Shown here one piece after another: positions 58,259 through 64,000 of a stretch of DNA of 64,000 bases. The DNA comes from Purpureocillium takamizusanense (Eukaryota; Ascomycota; Sordariomycetes; Hypocreales; Ophiocordycipitaceae): positions 3,534,001 to 3,598,000 of the forward strand of contig NC_063068.1 of NCBI RefSeq assembly GCF_022605165.1, in the 5' to 3' direction. How positions within the stretch are numbered: the first letter of the stretch is position 1; each line of letters opens with the position of its first letter. Both the position numbers and the translations under genes were made by a program. The notes under the pieces are model-generated. The model saw only the letters and a program-made list of their open reading frames with translations, did not search any database and was not told the DNA's origin.

Positions 58259-60394
58259 TCATCTTCGGCCTGTATACGAGCGGTAGAAGCTCTCTGCCGC
58301 ATCGTTGTCAACACCGCTGTAGTGGCTACCCAAGGCACTGTTGGATTTTTGCGCAGCGGTCACCTTGGCCTGCAAAGCCGACGAGTTGACGTCAATCCAT
58401 TGTAGCTGGGTAAGGTGACCGTTCAGCACTCGGACGATCTGGCTCAACTGCGACATGTGGTTAGCGAGGGTCGAAATGCGAATGCGAGCGGTACCTACGG
58501 GGTCTTCGGCCTTTGCTCCTTTGGTTAGTGTGCCAGAAATGTCATTAATCTCCTTCACCATTTTTGAGAGGTCACGGGACTTCTCATCAAGCTGCTGTGT
58601 GAGCTTCTCAGCAAGCTTGTAGGTGCGCTCGCGTTCCTGGTCAGGTCCGGCCAGCTGCTCGCCCGGGCCCATTTGCTTGGCAAACATGTCCTGCACTTCG
58701 GACTCGTAACGGTTAAGCCAAGCCTCCAGCTCGTCCTGTTGGCTCTCCACTGCGGCAAGCTGTCGCTCAATCTCATGGCTGGCTCGTTCAGCCTCGAAAG
58801 TGTCGAGATACAGCTTTTGTATCTTCTCCCCATTGTCCACCAGGTTCCTGTCCCAAGTGGAAACGGTCGTCGCCTGCTGCTTGAATTCTTTCTGATACTT
58901 CGACAGATCCGAGGCCCACCGAGTGACAATGTCTTCCATTGTCTTGCTCTTCAACCGAGGGATTTGGGATGTTGGACCATTAGTTGAAGCACCCATAGCA
59001 GGAGCGGTGCCAGCCTGCGCGGGGGGGTTGGCAGCATCCTTGTCTTTGGCCGCACCGTCCATTGCAGGCTTGGAGCCGAAAAGTCCTCCGGCGGGTGCCG
59101 CAGCTGCTGCGGGAGTGGTGGTCGTTGACGTAGCAGCGTTTGAGGAGGGCTGCGAAGTTGTCGGCGCTGCTGGGGCACCAAAAAGCGAAGAAGCGGGCTT
59201 TGCTGCAGCTGATGGCTGGGCGCTCCCGTTGAACAGCCCGCCCGACGTCCCCGGCGCTGTGGACGCTGCAGCCGATGTCGTGCCAGCGGTAGAGGTTGCC
59301 GGTTTGTTTCCGAAAAGTCCACCGGCGGCGGAACCTTGAGTTGCGGCAGTCTGGGAATCCGCAGGCTTTTTGAACAGAGAGCCTGCGGTTCCTGAGCCAG
59401 CCGGGGTGCCACTAGCCGGGGCCGCAGATGACGCTGGCGTGGAGCTGCCTCCCGCACCGCCGAAAAGGCCTCCCGCAGGAGCTCCCGCACCTCCGGCGGC
59501 CGGCTTTGCGCCAAAAAGACCACCTCCACTGGGAGCGCCGGATGCTGCCTGCCCACCAAACAGACTAGAAGTCGGCGCTGCGCTTGCGGTCTGCGCGGTT
59601 GCCGGAGGCTTGGAATTGTCCGTGGGCGGTGCACCAGCCGGCGTTGTCGATGTTAGGGAGAATGCGGGCTTCGCAGGAGTGGCTGTGGTGGTCGTGGCTG
59701 GAGCTGCAACCTGTGAGCTGGCCGAGGCCTCGCTTTTGTTGCCAAAGAGGCTATTGCCGGTACTGGCGAATAGACCTGGAGATGGTGCAGAAGATGTGCT
59801 AGCCATCGTTTGACCTTGGGCCGTGTTATTTGGGGCGCCAAACAAAGCACTGGCGCCAGAGCTCGTGCCAGCGGCGAATATGCTGGATGCAGGTTTGCTC
59901 GTCGTCGCGGCGGATCCTCTGAACAGACCGCCACCAGGTGTAGGAGTAGTGGTGTCTGTCTTGGCCCCTCCAAACAGCCCACCACTCGCGGGTGCGGTAG
60001 TTGCAGGTGTTGTAGAGGATGCCGTCGCGGCCGGGGTTGCTCCGCCAAAAAGCGCACCACCTGATGCCGGTGTCGTCGACGCGTTACCACCAAATAATCC
60101 AGCCGAGGGAGTCGCGGTGCCAGAAGGAGTATTGGAGGACGGAGCGCCTGCAAACAGACCGCCAGCTGGCTTTGGAGTGCTTCCGCCACTTGCTTGTCCG
60201 AACATGGAACCTGCGGTACCAGAGGGAGTGGCGGGTTTGGCGCCCAAAGCACCACCTAGGGTTCCAAATGAGAATGACGGCGTCGTGTTTCCGGATGCCG
60301 CAGCACCGAAGATGCCACCTGAAGAAGGTGCCGTCGTGGTCGCATTGTTTGTCGGCGCGCTCGAAGAGGTCGGGGTACCAAAGGTGAACGACAT
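58259..60394 (-). CDS. NSP1: FG nucleoporin NSP1 (Nup62 homologue)
   Basis: A central-channel nucleoporin forming the selective barrier and the Nup62-type trimer with Nup57 and Nup49. Intronless, 711 aa from ATG 60394 (MSFTFGTPTSSSAPT). Residues 1 to about 470 are an FG domain with many GLFG/LFG and FG dipeptides spaced by Ser/Thr/Ala/Pro-rich linkers. From about 475 (IPRLKSKTMEDIVTRWASDL) to the end is the conserved Nsp1-C coiled coil, finishing AESFYRSYTGRR. The frame is open for 88 codons upstream, but that stretch is Cys/Trp-containing and unlike a nucleoporin, so I reject it. The repeat-rich coding strand also makes long false frames on the other strand. Confidence 0.94.
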   Translation of the reverse strand: MSFTFGTPTSSSAPTNNATTTAPSSGGIFGAAASGNTTPSFSFGTLGGALGAKPATPSGTAGSMFGQASGGSTPKPAGGLFAGAPSSNTPSGTATPSAGLFGGNASTTPASGGALFGGATPAATASSTTPATTAPASGGLFGGAKTDTTTPTPGGGLFRGSAATTSKPASSIFAAGTSSGASALFGAPNNTAQGQTMASTSSAPSPGLFASTGNSLFGNKSEASASSQVAAPATTTTATPAKPAFSLTSTTPAGAPPTDNSKPPATAQTASAAPTSSLFGGQAASGAPSGGGLFGAKPAAGGAGAPAGGLFGGAGGSSTPASSAAPASGTPAGSGTAGSLFKKPADSQTAATQGSAAGGLFGNKPATSTAGTTSAAASTAPGTSGGLFNGSAQPSAAAKPASSLFGAPAAPTTSQPSSNAATSTTTTPAAAAAPAGGLFGSKPAMDGAAKDKDAANPPAQAGTAPAMGASTNGPTSQIPRLKSKTMEDIVTRWASDLSKYQKEFKQQATTVSTWDRNLVDNGEKIQKLYLDTFEAERASHEIERQLAAVESQQDELEAWLNRYESEVQDMFAKQMGPGEQLAGPDQERERTYKLAEKLTQQLDEKSRDLSKMVKEINDISGTLTKGAKAEDPVGTARIRISTLANHMSQLSQIVRVLNGHLTQLQWIDVNSSALQAKVTAAQKSNSALGSHYSGVDNDAAESFYRSYTGRR

Positions 60395-61145
60395 GATTGC
60401 CTCGAAAGATGGGTGGTGCTTGTCGAGAAGTTGCGTCGGCGAGAAGTTTCCAAGGACAGTGTGTTGGCTTTTAGGTCGCCAACATGTCCAGTCAATGATA
60501 GAAAGGACTGAGTGGGAGACGAAGCCGCGGCTACCCTTTGTTGACGCGAATGATGATGGCCGATGGCAATCGACGAAGTCGCAGGATGCGTGTAGGATGC
60601 ACCTGTCCCCAGGCGGCTGAGGAAGCTTTTTTCGAGGTGTTGCTCCTAGCTGCTCCACGCGCCGGGTGGTGAGCGAGCGTGTTCGCTGGGGTTCCTGCTA
60701 AGCTGGAGCTGTGGGGTACGTACCTACCGGCACTGCGAGAGCAAGGTCACCCACTGTCCATAGAGCCCCACGTGATGGCCTTGGACGTCTGCTGGGAGGT
60801 ACCCCGTCTTGCCCGTACAACACTCCTGACCATGGCATGATGCGAAGCCTCCCGTCGCCCCTCTAGTACCGTCGATTGCCGCTCGACCCATGATACCAGA
60901 TGCGGGCTTGAAGCAGCTTGAAATTCGGCAAGCAACAGCGACGTCGCGTACGGCCACTAGTTCGCTATCATTCACACGCCGCAAGCCTCACAGATAGCTT
61001 ACGCCTTGGGGGCCTCGTCCTCCAGACAGCAGAGCCCTGTGGCGCTCCGACGAACTGAACATACCGATTTTCGCCTGCACCCTTTCAGCCTTAAGCAGTT
61101 GTTTGCCAACGGCTCGCGAGCAGCTTGGGTTCTGTCCGTCCAACG
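60395..61145. promoter_or_regulatory. Divergent intergenic region NSP1 / acidic protein
   Basis: 751 bp between divergent ATGs. No gene and no distinctive motif recognised. Confidence 0.5.
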
Positions 61146-62573
61146 ATGACGGACTCCCAGGCGCTCGAGCCTCCTGCCGACGTGAACGCAACGGATCCAG
61201 GGGCACGACAGCTTTGTTCGTTATCATTCTCGCCCGGAGCCACCAGGCATAGCTAACTATTATGTAGCCGAGTCGTCGGATGATGAGGATCAGTTTACAG
61301 ATGCGCAGTCCGGACCGGTGACACCTCGAGCACAAACCCCAGTGCCGACGACAAGAGTCGAGAAAGTTGGCAACGAGCCTTCCCATGGTGAAGTCCCGGG
61401 CACCGAAGGATACGAAAAAGGAGAAGGGGACGCAATGCCAGACGAAATTGCTGTCGTTGGAAATGGTCATGGCACGTGTACGCCTCAACATGAGCCGAGT
61501 GAGGGAAAGGGTGACGAGAGCCACGAAGCCGAGCATTCTGAACTTCCGGTAATCGCGCTGGAGGGACTTCCTGGCGACGGATCGAGCCCTTGCTCCCAAG
61601 AGGTCGATAGCAAAAGAAATGCGGATGAGGCGCCAGATATTGTCATCAGCTCGAGCGAAGAATATCCGGAAGGCGATGACGACTTCGGAGACGACTTCGA
61701 CGATTTCGAAGAGGGCGGGCAAGACGACAACGGCTTCAATGATTTTGACGAAAATGACTTTGAGCAACCACAGCAGTCGAGCACCGCACCCTTTCCAATT
61801 CAGCCATCGGCATTACCATTTGTCAGTATTCGAACTCTCCCCCATGGCCAAGCAGTATGTCTGACTGCCTCCTGTAGCCCATACCAGACTTTGACGGTCT
61901 ACGCATGGACGAAGTTATCACCGCCACTGAACCGCACCTAGACACCCTTTTCCCGCCTCAGGAGCTTGACTTTAGCAACCCATCGCCACTTCCAAAGGAC
62001 ACGACAACCTTTCTTACACCTCGCTCCGCATCACTATGGTCTCAACTTGTGGCGCCACCCCCGCTGGCTCCTCCAGACTGGATCCGGTCTCGCACCCGAC
62101 GGCTGTTTCTTGTATCGTTGGGTGTACCTGTGGATCTGGACGAAATTCTCCCAGCTTCTAAACAAAAGAAGCTGGTGCTGCCATCACTAAACATCTCTGC
62201 CACGTCACCCCGCACATCTAGCGATTCACGGTCGGCGTCGCGGCTACGGCAGGGGGACGGTAACGGCTCGTCAACCTCAGTGGACACTCAGGGTCGGCCG
62301 AAGGAGTCGAAGAGACGAAAAGGTGCTCCGCAACAGCCAGAGCTGGACTTGGTTGCCGCGCGGTACCTTTGTACGACGACGGATGAAGCACTTGACGGTA
62401 TGACGAATGAAGAGCTCAAGCAACACGTCGAGAAGTTGGAGTCCATACAAGGCACAGCAAAGGACGTTCTCGAATATTGGCAGAAACGAACGGACGAAAA
62501 AATCGGCGATCGCGAGGCTTTCGAGGGAGTGATAGAGAACCTCGTCAAGCATGCGCGGAAAGTACGAAAGTAG
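61146..62573 (+). CDS. Conserved fungal acidic protein, possibly Laa2/DUF5102-like
   Basis: Three exons, 61146-61215, 61268-61821 and 61878-62573, joined in phase (introns of 52 and 56 nt, donors GTTCGT and GTCAGT), encode 439 aa. The first half is acidic and disordered, with a striking Asp/Phe run (DDDFGDDFDDFEEGGQDDN, about 175-195) that resembles adaptor- or clathrin-accessory binding motifs (DDFxDF type). The second half is ordered: LDFSNPSPLPKDTTTFL, a conserved-looking IRSRTRRLFLVSLGVPVDLD segment, and a C-terminal helix (EELKQHVEKLESIQGTAKDV). I think this matches the fungal family that includes yeast Laa2, an AP-1 accessory factor, but that is from memory and uncertain. Confidence 0.78.
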
Positions 62574-62927
62574 ACAAAGTTTTAGATACGCTCAATAATT
62601 CACGTGGCAAACTGCCTGAGCAAGAGCATAGACGCACATGTACAGTATGAGATGTTTACGATTTGATTCATGGACCAAGCGGCCGACTTGTGTGTCTACA
62701 GTGTGCAGCCGTCGTTGCGCCCCCAGATGGTCACAGCCCTCATGGGATGCTCCTCTGGTGACCGTCCTCGAATGACAGCTTTATGAACACCGATTTGCGC
62801 TTCGGCGCCTGGCGCCCCCCCCTCCATGCCACATCTAAACTTATGCAGACTTTTGGAGAAACAAACCCCTTGGGGTTGCGTCGTGCGCCCCCGTTGGGGC
62901 AGAGCTCTCAATCCGGATATCCGTACC
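62574..62927. other. Convergent 3' intergenic region
   Basis: 354 bp between stop codons of the acidic protein and eIF2-gamma. No gene is seen. Confidence 0.55.
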
Positions 62928-64000
62928 TTACGACGTGCTGGGCTCCAACGTAACACCGCTGAGATTCAGGTCAGTAATGCGTTACCTCAGTGGAGGGAGG
63001 TTGGGTGCGGCAGGGTGTCTTACGCAGCAATCGTGGCCCAGCCGATGAGACGCCAGTGCTTCTCGATACGGCGACTCAGGGCAACCTTCTCACCGATGTT
63101 GGTGCAGGCGGGGCTGGTCAGGACCAGCTTGGCGGCATCGTTCTTGATGGCGGCAACCTTGGCGCCGGTGGACGTAGAGCCAATGTTAACCATGATCACC
63201 TCATTCTTGGCCAGCTTGGCGACCTTGGCCTGCTTGCCGTCGGCGGTCCTGACACCGAGAAGACGGCGGAGGAGATAGAAGTTGACCTCAATCTCGCTGT
63301 AAATCTCCGGGAGTCTGCCCTTGAGGCCGAGAACGAAGCCGACGAGACGGTCGGCTCTGCAGAGAGTCGGATCGATGCGTGTACCAACACCGATCAGACC
63401 ACCGGGCACGGCATACTTGAGGTCATTGGCCTCAGAGTTAAGCGAGACGACTCTGCTGAAGATGGGGGTGCATTTGAGAGCACCCGCGTCATCTCGGGAG
63501 ACAATGCCGGGACGGATCTCGATCTCGTCACCCAGCTTGACAACGCCGTGGAGAATACTGCCACCAGCGACACCGCCCTTCAGGTCGTCGATCTCGGCAC
63601 CGGGCTTGTTGACGTCGAAAGATCGGATGACGATCATGTGCGGGTCCATGGTGAAGTCCCTGGGGGGAACAGGGATGGTATTGACAATGGCCTCGTTGAC
63701 GGCGTCGATGTTGAACTTGAGCTGAGCTGAAATGGGGATGACAGGCGACTTGCCGGCAACCGTTCCTCGGATGAACTTGAGGATAGACTCATAGTGCTGC
63801 TGAGCGGCCTCTTCCCGCATGAGATCGACTTTGTTCTGCAAAATGATGATCTTGTCCAGCTTCATGATTTCAATGGCAGCCAAATGCTCCGAGGTCTGGG
63901 GTTGGGGGCAGGACTCGTTGCCAGCAATGAGGAGCAGGGCAGCGTCCATGACTGCGGCACCTGACAACATGGTGCTCATCAGAATGTCGTGACCGGGGCA
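62928..64000 (-). CDS. GCD11: Translation initiation factor eIF2 gamma subunit, partial (5' end beyond window)
   Basis: The GTPase subunit that delivers initiator tRNA to the ribosome. The window holds the C-terminal 340 or so residues; translation enters from the right edge at CPGHDIL, the G3 motif. Visible: G4 as NKVDLM, then [15 protein letters not shown], domain II start [16 protein letters not shown] and domain III ending [14 protein letters not shown]. The main exon ends at 63024. A stop would follow at once, but the sequence is a consensus donor (GTAAGA). A 65-nt intron with branch ACTGACC leads to a last exon, 62958-62928, adding GVTLEPSTS, which is the expected family ending. Confidence 0.93.

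Noticed and set aside
58923..60620. Large plus-strand open frames opposite NSP1
   Set aside because: They are mirror translations of the FG repeats (Ala/Pro/Gly-rich) caused by codon bias on the coding strand.
60395..60658. 88-residue upstream extension of NSP1
   Set aside because: The stretch is Cys/Trp/His-containing and unlike a nucleoporin, and MSFTFG at 60394 is a typical NSP1 start.

Overview
This is nuclear DNA of a filamentous ascomycete, probably a hypocrealean Sordariomycete. The evidence is the fungal gene set, introns of about 48-220 nt with GTRNGT donors and CTAAC/CTGAC branch points, GC-rich intergenic DNA, and the style of the disordered fungal proteins. There is no operon logic. 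Genes sit singly in convergent and divergent pairs separated by 0.1-4 kb. I see no transposon, rRNA, convincing tRNA, CRISPR array or secondary-metabolite cluster.

Layout: 1-18 kb holds a disordered coiled-coil protein, the mitochondrial intermediate peptidase OCT1 divergent from a MICOS Mic26/27 subunit, tRNA-dihydrouridine synthase DUS2, and a large uncharacterised 1118-aa protein. 22-36 kb holds a KES1/Osh4-type oxysterol-binding protein, the small U2AF subunit, an ELMO/CED-12 protein, a PRA1 Rab-acceptor protein, a Lys/Ser-rich protein whose start looks frameshifted, and the peroxisomal E2 enzyme PEX4. 36-49 kb holds an Mnn9/Anp1-family mannosyltransferase, the mRNA-export adaptor YRA1/ALY, a 6PGDH-like dehydrogenase with a DUF1932-type C-terminus, a FIST-domain protein with a mitochondrial-looking leader, and valyl-tRNA synthetase. 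49-64 kb holds the spliceosomal helicase PRP28 divergent from mitoribosomal mL59/MRPL25, the diphthamide J-protein DPH4, a 14-3-3 protein, the F1-ATPase inhibitor, nucleoporin NSP1, an acidic fungal protein, and the 3' part of eIF2-gamma, which runs off the right end.

Most genes are housekeeping: mitochondrial biogenesis, splicing and mRNA export, translation, and the secretory pathway. I assembled exon structures by hand from splice motifs, reading-phase agreement and family conservation. Several proteins are only complete when short terminal exons are added (MNN9, eIF2-gamma, the 1118-aa protein, FIST).

The least expected signals are these. An 11-mer, GTACTTCGTAC, is dispersed only through intergenic DNA. 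The valyl-tRNA synthetase has an ATG-less in-frame upstream stretch that reads like a mitochondrial presequence. A poly-G tract probably hides a one-base error in the gene at 33.4 kb. The U2AF gene itself has tandem in-frame 3' splice sites.
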